Below are positions 7,208-17,056 of a stretch of DNA of 44,999 nt, in pieces (position 1 is the first letter of the stretch; each line of letters starts with the position of its first letter). The stretch covers positions 1 through 44,999 of the forward strand of contig NZ_SMLV01000421.1 of NCBI RefSeq assembly GCF_009711525.1, in the 5' to 3' direction. Under the pieces are notes generated by a model. It made no database searches and was not told where the DNA came from. It was given only the letters and a program-made list of their open reading frames with translations. The position numbers and the translations under genes are program-made. The DNA is from Fulvivirga lutimaris. GTDB lineage: Bacteria; Bacteroidota; Bacteroidia; Cytophagales; Cyclobacteriaceae.

Positions 7208-7362
7208 ATATCGCTTGAGTAGTGAGAGCTGGGCAGCTAGGAACGCTGCACTTAAGACTTAGATTTGTCTTATCGCCTTATCGGCACAATATGTTTCTTT
7301 TCTCATCACTTGTTATAGTATAAGGAAAAACGCCTTAAAAAGCAAATAAAAAGGCATTTAAA

Positions 7363-7394
7363 TAAAAAAGTCTCCTCATTTACTGAAGAGACTT
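7363..7394 (-). terminator. Terminator of the glutaminyl-tRNA synthetase gene
   Basis: AAGTCTC (7368-7374) pairs with GAGACTT (7388-7394). On the minus strand the hairpin is followed by a run of T (7369-7364). It starts 25 bases after the glnS stop codon. Confidence 0.7.
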
Positions 7395-7419
7395 CCTTAT
7401 AATTTGGGATACTATAACT

Positions 7420-9450
7420 TTATAACTCCTGAGCCTCAGCCACTAAAAGTTCATTACCATCAGAAAGCCCTGCTTCAATAAAAGCTTCAATCTTATCATT
7501 GCGTTCAAGACCATTTTTAAGTAATACTCCTAATGAAATCATTACACCAATTCTGGTTCCTACCTTCTTGGCTGCAGTATTGAATAATGGCTCCAATTCA
7601 TCATACTCCACCTTCTCTGCCAACTTTGCAATATCTGCTCTGGCCGCTTCCAGTTTCGCTCCTGAAAGGTTGGTGTACTTCTTGGCTATCTTCTGAATCT
7701 CATTGATAGGGCTTCTTTGTCCCTGAGGCTGATTGTTAGCAGCGGGCTTATTTTGAGCTTGCGGCTGAGCTGGTTTTTGCTTTGCCCATGAGTCTCTCAG
7801 ACCAACGGTTTTGTTAAAGATGAGATTTCCTTCTGTGGTGTCTTTGTCCAATGTAAAGTAACCCAAGCGTTGAAACTGAAATTTATCATTAAGCTTAGCT
7901 TGTTTTAAGAATGGCTCAACATAGGCCTCTTTTATGATTTTAAGAGAGTCTGGGTTTACAAATTCCATAAAGTCCTTGTCTTCATGAGCATCTGGGGCCT
8001 CGTCCAAGAACAAACGATCATATTCGCGAACTTCAGCGGTTACAGCATGTTTGATAGATACCCAATGCAATGTGCCTTTAACTTTCCTTAAGCTAGCTTC
8101 TGTGCCGCTACCAGATCTTGAATCCAGATCAGCAGTACAGTGGATTTCAGTGATATTTCCATCGGCATCTTTTACTACTGATTCGCCTTTGATGATATAT
8201 GCATTTTTCAGTCGCACTTCATTGCCTAAAGTCAGCCTAAAGAACTTATTGCCAGCTTCTTCCTTAAAATCTTCCTTTTCGATGTACACCTCTTTAGAGA
8301 AGGGTACCTCATGCGTTCCTGCATTGGCATCTTCAGGATTGTTCTCAGCAATGAGCATTTCCTCTTTGCCTTCAGGGTAATTGGTTATAATCAGTTTTAC
8401 AGGATCAACAACACCCATCACTCTGGTGGCTGTTTTGTTAAGATCCTCTCTGATACAGAACTCTAGTAAAGAAACATCAGTAACGCTATCTCTTTTGGTG
8501 ATGCCAGATACTTCACTAAACTTTCTGATGGATTCAGGTGTATAGCCTCTGCGTCTTAAACCTGAAATAGTAGGCATGCGCGGATCATCCCAGCCAGACA
8601 CCGTACCACTTTGCACCAATTGAAGCAGCTTACGCTTACTCATTACTGTATAGCTCAGGTTACGTCTGGCAAATTCTCTTTGCTTTGGTCTTAGTTTAGC
8701 GCTGTCATATATCTGATCAAGAAACCAATCATACAGCTCACGGTGCGATTTAAATTCTAGCGTGCAGATGGAATGTGAAACCTGCTCTACATAATCAGAC
8801 TCTCCATGAGCCCAGTCATACATGGGGTAGATGCACCATTCAGAGCCAGTCCTGTGATGTTCCTTATTGATAATACGGTAAAGTAGGGGATCACGCATAA
8901 GCATGTTCGGGGAGGCCATATCAATTTTGGCCCTAAGCACATATCTTCCAGCTTCAAACTCACCATTTTTCATTTTTTCAAAGAGCTCAAGATTTTCTTC
9001 AACACTTTGATTTCTGTGCGGACTTGCCACACCTGGAGTAGTAGGCGTGCCTTTTTGTTCAGCCATGGCTTCCGAGGACTGGCCATCAACATAAGCCTTA
9101 CCATTTTTAATCAATTCTACAGCCCAGTCGTACAACTGCTGAAAGTAGTCAGAAGAATAGCACTCAGTAGCCCACTGGAAGCCCAACCACTCAATGTCAT
9201 TTTTAATGGCATCTACATATTCCTGCTCTTCTTTGGCAGGATTGGTGTCATCAAAACGAAGATTTACAGGTGCGTTATAACGCTCACCTAATCCAAAATT
9301 GAGGCAGATAGATGCTGCATGACCAATGTGCAAATAACCATTAGGCTCTGGAGGAAAACGAAAGCGCAAGCTGTCTTTCGACATGCCATTGGCTAAGTCT
9401 TCTTCTATAATTTGTTCAATAAAATTCAGCGATTCTGAGGCTTCTGTCAT
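7420..9450 (-). CDS. glnS: Glutaminyl-tRNA synthetase with C-terminal extension
   Basis: This class I synthetase attaches glutamine to tRNA-Gln. The HIGH motif (PEPNGYLHIGH, residues 41-44 from the chosen start) and the KMSKS equivalent VMSKRK (about 270-274) are present, with the usual anticodon-binding beta barrels after them. The start at 9450 gives MTEASESL; the frame extends 7 codons upstream, but those are unlikely to be translated. At 676 residues it is about 120 longer than the E. coli enzyme. The extra part is a Gln/Pro/Ala-rich linker and about 98 C-terminal residues that look helical. Databases use the name GlnRS/YqeY-domain fusion for similar proteins, but I cannot confirm a YqeY fold here. 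Confidence 0.95.
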   Translation of the reverse strand: MTEASESLNFIEQIIEEDLANGMSKDSLRFRFPPEPNGYLHIGHAASICLNFGLGERYNAPVNLRFDDTNPAKEEQEYVDAIKNDIEWLGFQWATECYSSDYFQQLYDWAVELIKNGKAYVDGQSSEAMAEQKGTPTTPGVASPHRNQSVEENLELFEKMKNGEFEAGRYVLRAKIDMASPNMLMRDPLLYRIINKEHHRTGSEWCIYPMYDWAHGESDYVEQVSHSICTLEFKSHRELYDWFLDQIYDSAKLRPKQREFARRNLSYTVMSKRKLLQLVQSGTVSGWDDPRMPTISGLRRRGYTPESIRKFSEVSGITKRDSVTDVSLLEFCIREDLNKTATRVMGVVDPVKLIITNYPEGKEEMLIAENNPEDANAGTHEVPFSKEVYIEKEDFKEEAGNKFFRLTLGNEVRLKNAYIIKGESVVKDADGNITEIHCTADLDSRSGSGTEASLRKVKGTLHWVSIKHAVTAEVREYDRLFLDEAPDAHEDKDFMEFVNPDSLKIIKEAYVEPFLKQAKLNDKFQFQRLGYFTLDKDTTEGNLIFNKTVGLRDSWAKQKPAQPQAQNKPAANNQPQGQRSPINEIQKIAKKYTNLSGAKLEAARADIAKLAEKVEYDELEPLFNTAAKKVGTRIGVMISLGVLLKNGLERNDKIEAFIEAGLSDGNELLVAEAQEL

Positions 9451-9552
9451 GTTTAAAAAATTGAAAAACAAAATTAGTCCAAAAGCCTATAATTGCAACG
9501 GAGTGCTTTATTAATTGAAAAGTTCTTTTGTTATAGTCTAGATCAGTCAATA

Positions 9553-9577
9553 ATAAAGAAAATCTGATTTCAGATCT
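9553..9577 (-). terminator. Possible terminator after the DUF2914-like gene
   Basis: A short hairpin (ATCTGA at 9562-9567 with TCAGAT at 9570-9575) is followed on the minus strand by a T-rich run (TTTCTTTATT). The stem is AT-rich and the loop tight, so support is modest. Confidence 0.35.
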
Positions 9578-9579
9578 TA

Positions 9580-10695
9580 TTAAAACACTTGTTGCTTTAA
9601 GTTTTTTGGAACACTGCCGGCACTTGTTATAATTTTAAAATCGATTACGCCAAGTATCATTTCTTCTTCTGTAATTACTTGTACCTTCCACAAGCCTGGT
9701 TTCACATTTTTCTTGAAGGTATATCCACGATACCCACCATCACGGCCGCCCTCAATTACATAACCGATATCTTCAATAAGTTCCCATTCTTCTCTATGCT
9801 CATTGTACCATTTCCATCGGTGAAATATTGATTTTTTCAATTCAGTTGGAGCAAATATGGATGAGAATACATACACATTATCATCTGGGTTGTGGATGAA
9901 CTCAAACTTGTGGTCTCGCCAAAATATTAATGATTCCTCTTCTTCATAATCAATGATATACTTATTGTTTTCGAGTCGTATGTTATGAGCCACTAAGCCT
10001 TTTTCTAAAGCTAAAGGCACAGGAGGGATCAACTTGAAGAAATAGAATGTATTGATGAGCGCATATATGATGAAGGTTATTCCAGTCAATTTTCCCAAAT
10101 GAATTTCTTCACGAGTACTCGGGCTAGTCTTATAAATAACCGTTATCAGAAAAAGAGAACCGGCTAAGCTGATGGCACCCGATATAAAGAAAATAGTGTT
10201 GTTCATTTCTTTTATAAACACCGGTATCATGAACGAGAAGAAAGTAAAGCTGATAAAAGCATAGACGCTGAATTGCAAATACTTGTTAGATATCCTCTTT
10301 TTTAAAGTTTCATTGGCAAACAGTAAGATTAAGAGAATGACTAAAAATGAGGCTGCTCTGGAAAGCGATACACTTCTGGAAAAATAGATGACATAGGCAC
10401 TTGAAAGACTTCCGAAGAAAAATTGAATGGCCAGTGGGAAGTAGTCTTGATATTTATCAATTAATGTATTTTTCCATTTTCCATCATCAACCAAATTATA
10501 TGCAAATAGCGTAGCTGTCAGCAGTATCATATGAAGACATAAAACGATCATAACATACCAGCCATCGATGCGACCAAGGGTTAGCGTATCAAATATAAAA
10601 CCTGCTATAAAAAAGAAAACAGGGCCATATTTTTGATGACGTCTGATGAACTTGTTGAAGGGACTGTTCCTAAATTTGGCTAGCGTTCGTTTCAT
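9580..10695 (-). CDS. DUF2914-type polytopic membrane protein
   Basis: The 371-residue protein has about seven hydrophobic helices in its first 225 residues and then a soluble C-terminal domain of about 140 residues. That domain contains GYTFKKNVKPGLWKVQV and a following G-x-IDFKI strand, the pattern of DUF2914, thought to be a beta-sandwich facing the periplasm. Function is unknown. It is on the same strand as the glycosyltransferase gene upstream (95-base gap), which may point to an envelope role, but this is weak evidence. Confidence 0.7.
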   Translation of the reverse strand: MKRTLAKFRNSPFNKFIRRHQKYGPVFFFIAGFIFDTLTLGRIDGWYVMIVLCLHMILLTATLFAYNLVDDGKWKNTLIDKYQDYFPLAIQFFFGSLSSAYVIYFSRSVSLSRAASFLVILLILLFANETLKKRISNKYLQFSVYAFISFTFFSFMIPVFIKEMNNTIFFISGAISLAGSLFLITVIYKTSPSTREEIHLGKLTGITFIIYALINTFYFFKLIPPVPLALEKGLVAHNIRLENNKYIIDYEEEESLIFWRDHKFEFIHNPDDNVYVFSSIFAPTELKKSIFHRWKWYNEHREEWELIEDIGYVIEGGRDGGYRGYTFKKNVKPGLWKVQVITEEEMILGVIDFKIITSAGSVPKNLKQQVF

Positions 10696-10790
10696 TTAAA
10701 TTGATAAAAAGCAAAGCTACTTCTGCGGTACTTATTAGTAACTATGTAATAATAATTAAGTTGAAATATTTAGCTCTAAATGCAGCAATT

Positions 10791-11801
10791 TTAGAGAAAA
10801 AGCCAATAGTCTTTAGTCAGTTTTTTGCCCCATGAATTTAACACCTTTATAACCTCTTCTTTATGTTCAGGGCCAGCTATGGCTATTAATATTTGTGGGT
10901 GATCGTATGACTTAATGGCTTCAAAATGTTCCATTTTAATACCATAGATATCTTTACCTATTTTCTTTTTACTATCACAGACCCAATGCAGCTCATGTCC
11001 ATATTTCAAAGCTTTTTTAACCAAGTCTTTGCCATTTCTGCCGGCACCCCAAAACACTAAAGGCCTGTTGTTGTCTCTATCTAGTTCAAAAAAGTAATTA
11101 AGTTTTAGTTTAAAGTATCTATTGTCCTTATAAACCTCCCAAGTCCTGGAAATTCGATCAGATCGATCTCTCCAAAAGTGCACGATTTGATCAATTCCAA
11201 TTACTTTCAACTGCTGTTTGTAAAACCTAAAACACAAATCATAATCTTCTGGATACACCTCTGGGTTAAAGGCACCTACCACATCAAAATCATCTTTATG
11301 TAATATCCAGCAATGCGATGGAATAACACATTCTTGATAGATATGATCATAATGCGTACTTGATCTTGCAATATCGTTCAACCATTCTTCATATCTTAAA
11401 AATCCGCCACCAACTTCTCCTTCATCTACAAAGTGTGATGTGCCTCCAGCAACGATATGACCTTTTCCATATTTAAGCCATTCTGAAACCATGACCTCTA
11501 ATTTGTAAGGTGGCATTTTATCATCAGAGTCCATCCGGTTTATTAGTGTCCCCTGGGCTACCGCATATCCTTCCTTAAGCGCTGGTATAAGTTTGTGCCT
11601 TAAACTGTCAACAACTTTTATACGATTATCCGTTGAGGCGAATGTTTTGAGTATTTGTGGGGTGTCATCGCTGGAATGATCATTAATGGCAATTAGCTCC
11701 CAGTTCTGATAAGTTTGGTTTTGGATGGATTTTAGGCATTCTACTAAATAAGGGGCAGTGTCCTTTGCGGCCATTATGATAGAAACCAGTGGGTTGTTCA
11801 T
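10791..11801 (-). CDS. Family 2 glycosyltransferase with Rossmann-like C-terminal domain
   Basis: The first 230 residues form a GT-A glycosyltransferase 2 domain. It starts PLVSIIMAAKDTAPYL, has the nucleotide-binding INDHSSDDT stretch and the metal-binding acidic motif MDSDD, and contains the acceptor-side PEDYDLCFR region. The last 100 residues (from RPLVFWGAGRNGKDL) look like a separate Rossmann-type domain with a GAGRNG nucleotide-binding loop and a WVCDS strand. The enzyme would transfer a sugar from a nucleotide donor in the cytoplasm, probably to a surface polysaccharide. No other polysaccharide genes lie beside it. Confidence 0.88.
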   Translation of the reverse strand: MNNPLVSIIMAAKDTAPYLVECLKSIQNQTYQNWELIAINDHSSDDTPQILKTFASTDNRIKVVDSLRHKLIPALKEGYAVAQGTLINRMDSDDKMPPYKLEVMVSEWLKYGKGHIVAGGTSHFVDEGEVGGGFLRYEEWLNDIARSSTHYDHIYQECVIPSHCWILHKDDFDVVGAFNPEVYPEDYDLCFRFYKQQLKVIGIDQIVHFWRDRSDRISRTWEVYKDNRYFKLKLNYFFELDRDNNRPLVFWGAGRNGKDLVKKALKYGHELHWVCDSKKKIGKDIYGIKMEHFEAIKSYDHPQILIAIAGPEHKEEVIKVLNSWGKKLTKDYWLFL

Positions 11802-11898
11802 GGAGAGGTTTTGATAGTTGGTAAGAAGAGATCACTAATTAGTAAAGTTTTAGCTGACCTTCCAAATTACTAATGAGTCACATTGACCTATGATAGTG

Positions 11899-13356
11899 TT
11901 AATTCCAATTTTCAATTTTATCTAGCGGGTAAATAGGACGAGGGATATGTTTGTAATCTAACTGAAATACATCGATGTTGGTAACTCCTTTTGTTTCGAC
12001 ATAAATCGTTTTTCTATTATAGAGCCAAAAGAATAATCTAAATGGGAAAAGGTTTTTGACAACTACAACATCTGCTTTCCACAAACTCAACCCTAACTTG
12101 GTGAAAAAAGATGGTTTGAAAGCTGGGCAAGGTAGTGACGTTAAAATGAGGTAAAGTTTGTCTTTAACAATAACAGCGGTTTTTCCATACCGACTTTCAT
12201 CAAGATATAATAATATTCCTTTAAAGGTTAGTTGCTCATTATACACTTTATCCAGTTTAGCACCAACTTCTACTCTAACTTCTGAATTCAGATTAGCACC
12301 GTCCAATTGCCGTACATTATCAGCATCACATAGCGGAATATAAGCTTTTAGTTTATTGCTCTCAGCCATCAATGCTTTAAGTATATGGGTGTTTTCTCCG
12401 GGTGCACCTGCTGCTACCAAGTCAGATAAGTCTGATATAATGACAGTGCCAAATGGTCTTATCCACCTATTCTTTTTCACAATTTCAATGGCCTTTATAG
12501 CGGTAATTGGTGCAGGGTGAGGATAGTCCTTTACAGACCAATTCAAGTTGCATAAGTCATTACATAACTCATTGGCCAATTTGGGCTCATTATCTGTGAC
12601 TACCACGCAACTCCAACCTACTTCAGGAGCATCAATCCAAATATGAACCATAAAATTGGAAACGCTGAGCACCCTAGGGTCGCGTTCCATTCTCTTCATG
12701 GCTTTAAATATTTTGCGCATTGGTGCTATAAAGTCAATGTTAAAACCCCCACCTTTTAACAATGGCATTTTTTGGAAAGCCATAACAGGATTTATTTCAC
12801 CAAAAACTGTTCTAATCAACATCTCGCCACTCTTAAATCCTATTTTATTATGGTCACGGTGCGGATTAGTTCGGTAGGCATTAATAAAAGTAGCATTATC
12901 TACAAGTTTAGCAGTAATATTAGCATGAAGGTCACATGAAACTCCTATGGGCATTTTATTTCCAACAATGGCTCTAATTTCTTCTAGTAAGTCGCCTTCT
13001 GGATCATGCATATCTTCTACTCCCATTGCACCGTGTACTGAAAAGTAAATGCCATCAAGGTTATTGCCTTCTAAACGAGATAAAATATGCGATTTGAAAT
13101 GCTCAAAAACTTCCGCGGTTATTTTGCCACCAGAATGTGACCATGCAGCAATTATGGGCACGAACTCAACTTTTCCTTTACCTATTTTCTTTATTGCTTT
13201 TCTAAAACCATCAACTTGAAGTTTGTGTTTATCACCTCCTGTATGCACATCTTCATCATAATGTAGGGCCAAGGACTCGAAATTCTTCAGTTCAGTTGGC
13301 ACTGTTGAAAAGCTATTGGTCTCTTGGTGTAATTCGATAAGTGCTAGACGGTACAT
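11899..13356 (-). CDS. M81 family (MlrC-like) metallopeptidase
   Basis: The protein of 485 residues (start chosen at 13356, MYRLALIELHQETNSF) matches the M81 family named after MlrC, the last enzyme of microcystin breakdown. The hallmark N-terminal HQETNSFS, the metal-site motifs SCDLHANIT and YRTNPHRDH, and the SVHGAM loop are all visible. The frame extends 20 codons upstream with a Cys-rich stretch that does not fit the family. Most members are uncharacterised amidohydrolase- or peptidase-like enzymes, so the real substrate is unknown. No signal peptide is seen, implying a cytosolic enzyme. Confidence 0.88.
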   Translation of the reverse strand: MYRLALIELHQETNSFSTVPTELKNFESLALHYDEDVHTGGDKHKLQVDGFRKAIKKIGKGKVEFVPIIAAWSHSGGKITAEVFEHFKSHILSRLEGNNLDGIYFSVHGAMGVEDMHDPEGDLLEEIRAIVGNKMPIGVSCDLHANITAKLVDNATFINAYRTNPHRDHNKIGFKSGEMLIRTVFGEINPVMAFQKMPLLKGGGFNIDFIAPMRKIFKAMKRMERDPRVLSVSNFMVHIWIDAPEVGWSCVVVTDNEPKLANELCNDLCNLNWSVKDYPHPAPITAIKAIEIVKKNRWIRPFGTVIISDLSDLVAAGAPGENTHILKALMAESNKLKAYIPLCDADNVRQLDGANLNSEVRVEVGAKLDKVYNEQLTFKGILLYLDESRYGKTAVIVKDKLYLILTSLPCPAFKPSFFTKLGLSLWKADVVVVKNLFPFRLFFWLYNRKTIYVETKGVTNIDVFQLDYKHIPRPIYPLDKIENWN

Positions 13357-13559
13357 AAAAACGGGGTGAATTAACCTTAATAGGATCAAGGTACAGCAAC
13401 AACAATGCAGATACAATGGATCTGACTCTTATCAATTAGTAATTCAGTATTTAATTGAATATTATCTTTTTTTATAAGTGTTATTAACACCTGCAGAAAA
13501 GGATTCACCTCCGTGTGTAACAGGATTATAGCATGAAATGAAGTGTTTTGAATAGAAGG

Positions 13560-15728
13560 TTAGTTGAGGTTATAGGGAAACTCAATTAAGAACTTCGTTC
13601 CATTAGCAGACTGAACTGTGTGATTGCCCTTCAGTTGTCCAGTAAGAAGCTCAATCAGCTTAAGTCCAAAACTGTCGGTATCATTTGCTTTTTCACTAAT
13701 GCCAATACCATTGTCTTGATAAACCAATAGGACGGACCCATTGCTTCTGTTTAGGTTTAAGTTAATCTCACCTTCCTTGTTTTCAGGGAATGCATGTTTA
13801 ACACCATTGGTTATAAGCTCATTGACAATAATCCCCAAGGCTGTCAGATCCTTGCTAGAGAGGATAAAGTCCTCAATTTCCTCATTAATCTTGATGTTAT
13901 AGTTTCTAAATACTCCAGAAATATCTTTAATCAATTGTGTTAAATACCCTTGTACAGATATTTGGTCAAAATTTTCTGACTTAAACAGCTGGTCATAAAT
14001 ATGTCCCATACTTTTTAATCTGCCAACGGCATCATTCAGTTCGTTGGCAACCTCTTTATTTTCTGTAGTAGTGGCCTGCAAAAAGAGCAATCCGCTAACC
14101 ATGTTCACATTATTCTTGATTCTATGATGAACCTCATGTAGCACTATTTCCTTTTCTTGCAGTAGCTCTTTCATCTTCATTTCAGATAGAATCCTTTTAG
14201 AAATGTTTTCATGAGCGACAACAACTCGAAGTTTATCTCCAATGTTAAAACTAGTTACCTGCACTTGAAACCAGCGTTTTTCAGTAGGAGAGTGACAAGG
14301 GTATTCAAGGGAGAAGTATGACTTTTCTCCATTTAGTGTGGCAAGAAGACCTTCATACATGCCAGGCGCTTCTTCTGAATTTTTACCTTTTGAGTGTTTG
14401 CAAACATCCAGGTAGTTGTTGCCTATATGATATATTGGGGATTCTGTCTTAGCGTTATTTTCAGCAAAATGTTTCCAGGCTTCATTTACAGAAAGTATAA
14501 CTCCTTTCTCATCTAAAATGGCTATTTGTGATTGTAATGCATTTAAACTACCATAGGCAAATTGCTCTGATTCCCGAATTAGTTTCTCTTTGTTCTTTAA
14601 AACAGTTATGTCATTCACCAATGTTAGCCTGGCATTTCTATCTTCATGATCAATAGGATGTGATTTAACCTCAACGTTCATGATTTCACCGTTTTTCTTT
14701 TGATGATCCCATTCCTGCGCTTCAGTACCAGTGTATTGGTAGTGTGGGTTTATTAATTTATCCCGATCGTTTTTTGGAAGTATATCGCTGACAGACATTC
14801 TCATGAATTCATCTTGTGAATAACCATATTTTCTAATGGCAGCTTCATTTACTTCCAGGAAAGTAAATTCATCAGCATCACAAATCCACATTGCCTGCGG
14901 GTTATTATCAAATAGATGTTTGTACCTGCTCTCACTTTCCTTTAATGCCTTAATAAGGTTTATCCGATCGGTTACATCCAAAAAGCTTATAATGACCTCA
15001 ACCAGATTATGATTCTTCCTATTAGGAACACCATTTACTTCAAGCCATGTGATTTCATGATCTTCCTGATGTATGACACCAAATGTCTGGTTTATCATTG
15101 GTTCACCTGTATTTATGATTTGATTTACCGGATAGTTTTCATAGGCAAGGATATTGCCGTCTTTATCAACAAACTTCCAGAAAGGATCGACAGCTTTCTT
15201 GCCTCGCATTTGATCATCGTCCAGACCAAGCAGCTCCGAGGCGCGATTATTATTCGCTATAATAGATGTGTCAGCGGCATGTACGACCACACCAACAGCA
15301 AGATGATTCAATAATTTCTGATTTCTCTCCCCAGCTGCCAGCAATTTTAAATTGGACTCATAGAGTTCAAAGGCCATTTCAATAGTCGATTGTATAACGA
15401 ACTCACCAGACCCTTTTGGAATAAAGCCGTAACGAGAAACCTGTTTTACGCGATTGACAAAGTCTTTGTTGGTCTGTGAAGTGATGAAGACAATTGGAAT
15501 ATCTTTTTTAGACAAAATCTCTTTTGCTGCGGTGATACCATCTATGCCACTACCAAGCTTAGTATCCATTAATACTAAATTGATGTTTCCCATCAGTTGC
15601 GCCAATTTAATGGCTTCTTCACCTGATGATGCTGTCAATACATCATAACCCAAGTCTACAAGAAGGGCGTCATTACTTAAGCCATCATTTTCAACTAGTA
15701 ATATCTTCTTTCTTAACATGGGCTGCAA
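13560..15728 (-). CDS. Soluble REC-PAS-histidine kinase (HisKA_2 type)
   Basis: This 722-residue signalling protein has a receiver domain (residues 6-125, phospho-acceptor D55 in VLMDTKLG, conserved Lys105) and then three PAS-like sensor segments (about 130-255, 262-380, 388-510). It ends in a HisKA_2 dimerisation domain with the HEVHHRIKNN motif (likely phospho-His H534) and an ATPase domain with the N-box NELITNGVKHAF and G-box DNGIGI. No transmembrane helix is present, so the kinase is cytosolic. The receiver at the N-terminus suggests it is itself the target of another kinase. No response regulator partner is next to it. The start may be Met4. Confidence 0.9.
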   Translation of the reverse strand: MQPMLRKKILLVENDGLSNDALLVDLGYDVLTASSGEEAIKLAQLMGNINLVLMDTKLGSGIDGITAAKEILSKKDIPIVFITSQTNKDFVNRVKQVSRYGFIPKGSGEFVIQSTIEMAFELYESNLKLLAAGERNQKLLNHLAVGVVVHAADTSIIANNNRASELLGLDDDQMRGKKAVDPFWKFVDKDGNILAYENYPVNQIINTGEPMINQTFGVIHQEDHEITWLEVNGVPNRKNHNLVEVIISFLDVTDRINLIKALKESESRYKHLFDNNPQAMWICDADEFTFLEVNEAAIRKYGYSQDEFMRMSVSDILPKNDRDKLINPHYQYTGTEAQEWDHQKKNGEIMNVEVKSHPIDHEDRNARLTLVNDITVLKNKEKLIRESEQFAYGSLNALQSQIAILDEKGVILSVNEAWKHFAENNAKTESPIYHIGNNYLDVCKHSKGKNSEEAPGMYEGLLATLNGEKSYFSLEYPCHSPTEKRWFQVQVTSFNIGDKLRVVVAHENISKRILSEMKMKELLQEKEIVLHEVHHRIKNNVNMVSGLLFLQATTTENKEVANELNDAVGRLKSMGHIYDQLFKSENFDQISVQGYLTQLIKDISGVFRNYNIKINEEIEDFILSSKDLTALGIIVNELITNGVKHAFPENKEGEINLNLNRSNGSVLLVYQDNGIGISEKANDTDSFGLKLIELLTGQLKGNHTVQSANGTKFLIEFPYNLN

Positions 15729-15892
15729 TGCTACATTTATCGTCTGAATGAATCTACTTATTAACTAATTGGCAATGTATCCAATTCAAAAGAAAATGGA
15801 CATACGTAGAATCACGCAGTCTCATGCGTTAAAACACCAATTTTGGCTGAGTTTTAAGAATTGCTAAATAGAGTATTGAACTTTTCTAACTT

Positions 15893-17041
15893 TCAACTTA
15901 CTGTTTTTAATTTTCTCATTTTCTTTCTGCCAATACAAATCATAAATCCGGTTATAGGTAAGCTGGCTGATATGAGTGATGCAATAAAGGCCAGTATCTT
16001 ACCGGGAAGGCCAAGAATATTTCCAACATGAATGTCATAATTCATGGCTCTAAGCTTTTCTCCTGTTGTTTTGTCATCAAAGCTCGCAGTATTTAACAAT
16101 TGACCAGTATGCTGATCAAAGAGATGCCGCTCCCGTTTATACCTTTTTTCCGAATTCTGAACAGTGACGCTTACCACATCAGTAATTTTATCTGGCAGGT
16201 TAATACTGAAAGCCTTGGCCTCAGCATTTAACTGATTAGCAGAATATAGTATTTTATCTAAGGGTAGAAGTGTGGCCACTTTAGTGGTATCTGAATATAG
16301 TCTTTCTGACTTTGGAGGTAGGGAGCCTCCATTGACGAGCCATTGTACACCATCACCAAACCACTTGTAAGAAAAAACCAATCCGGTGCAGGCGATAATA
16401 AAGAGTATTATCATGCTGTAAAAGCCAAGAATGTTATGAAGGTCATAGTTCTTGCGTTTCCATTTTGTTGACGTTTTCCAACGAAAAGCATAGCGCTGCT
16501 TGGCAGCTTTTTTATTCTTCGGCCACCAAAGTATTAGGCCTGAAATTAGAAGAAGCACAAATATGATAACTGAGACACCTACAGTCATTTTGCCAACTTT
16601 TCTGTTTAGCAGCAGATTTCTATGTAACCGCAGAACAACATAGAAAAACTCCAAAGTAGTGTTTTCATCCATTACAACATCACCAGTATAAGGATTGAGA
16701 TAAAACTTATGGTAGTAAGCAATCTCGCCAAAGTGGGTGTAAGCGGTGTTGTCTCTAATTTGTTCAGGACGAAATTCATAAGTTTTATTAGCCTTTGTGG
16801 GTACAGTTACGCTTTGAATGGGATGATCATTTCCTGCTGCTTGCTGCGCAATTTCAAAAAGTTCTGTAAGTGGCTTTTTTGAGGCCTGTATAGGAACTTC
16901 AATAGTAATCCTGTCTTTGTAAAGCCAACTTTTAAGTTCTTCTTCAAATACATAAATACAGCCTGTAATGCTAACAATTAACACCACCAGCCCGGACAAA
17001 AGTCCGAGCGTGAGGTGCAGCGTACCGATAACTTTTTTCAT
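15893..17041 (-). CDS. PepSY-associated transmembrane protein, iron-uptake partner
   Basis: The 382-residue membrane protein has the PepSY_TM layout. A first helix with HLTLGLLSGL is followed by a periplasmic PepSY segment, an LHRNLLL helix start, an NYDLHNILGFY helix and a last helix pair beginning DIHVGN. The repeated His residues at helix ends resemble haem-binding membrane reductases. Proteins of this type (PiuB-like) usually sit with siderophore receptors and are thought to reduce iron at the inner membrane. The gene starts 15 bases after the TonB receptor gene and is surely co-transcribed with it. Confidence 0.88.
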   Translation of the reverse strand: MKKVIGTLHLTLGLLSGLVVLIVSITGCIYVFEEELKSWLYKDRITIEVPIQASKKPLTELFEIAQQAAGNDHPIQSVTVPTKANKTYEFRPEQIRDNTAYTHFGEIAYYHKFYLNPYTGDVVMDENTTLEFFYVVLRLHRNLLLNRKVGKMTVGVSVIIFVLLLISGLILWWPKNKKAAKQRYAFRWKTSTKWKRKNYDLHNILGFYSMIILFIIACTGLVFSYKWFGDGVQWLVNGGSLPPKSERLYSDTTKVATLLPLDKILYSANQLNAEAKAFSINLPDKITDVVSVTVQNSEKRYKRERHLFDQHTGQLLNTASFDDKTTGEKLRAMNYDIHVGNILGLPGKILAFIASLISASLPITGFMICIGRKKMRKLKTVS

Positions 17042-17056
17042 CTGAGGCGGCCTGGA

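Larger units (their letters stand above)
7085..7419. other. Gene-free region before the YtxH-like gene
   Basis: No convincing coding frame is present. The left part (7111-7207) holds inverted and direct repeats described separately. The middle (about 7210-7320) shows nothing I recognise. The right end (about 7330-7394) holds one weak hairpin (GCCTT/AAGGC) and the GlnRS terminator. Confidence 0.6.
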
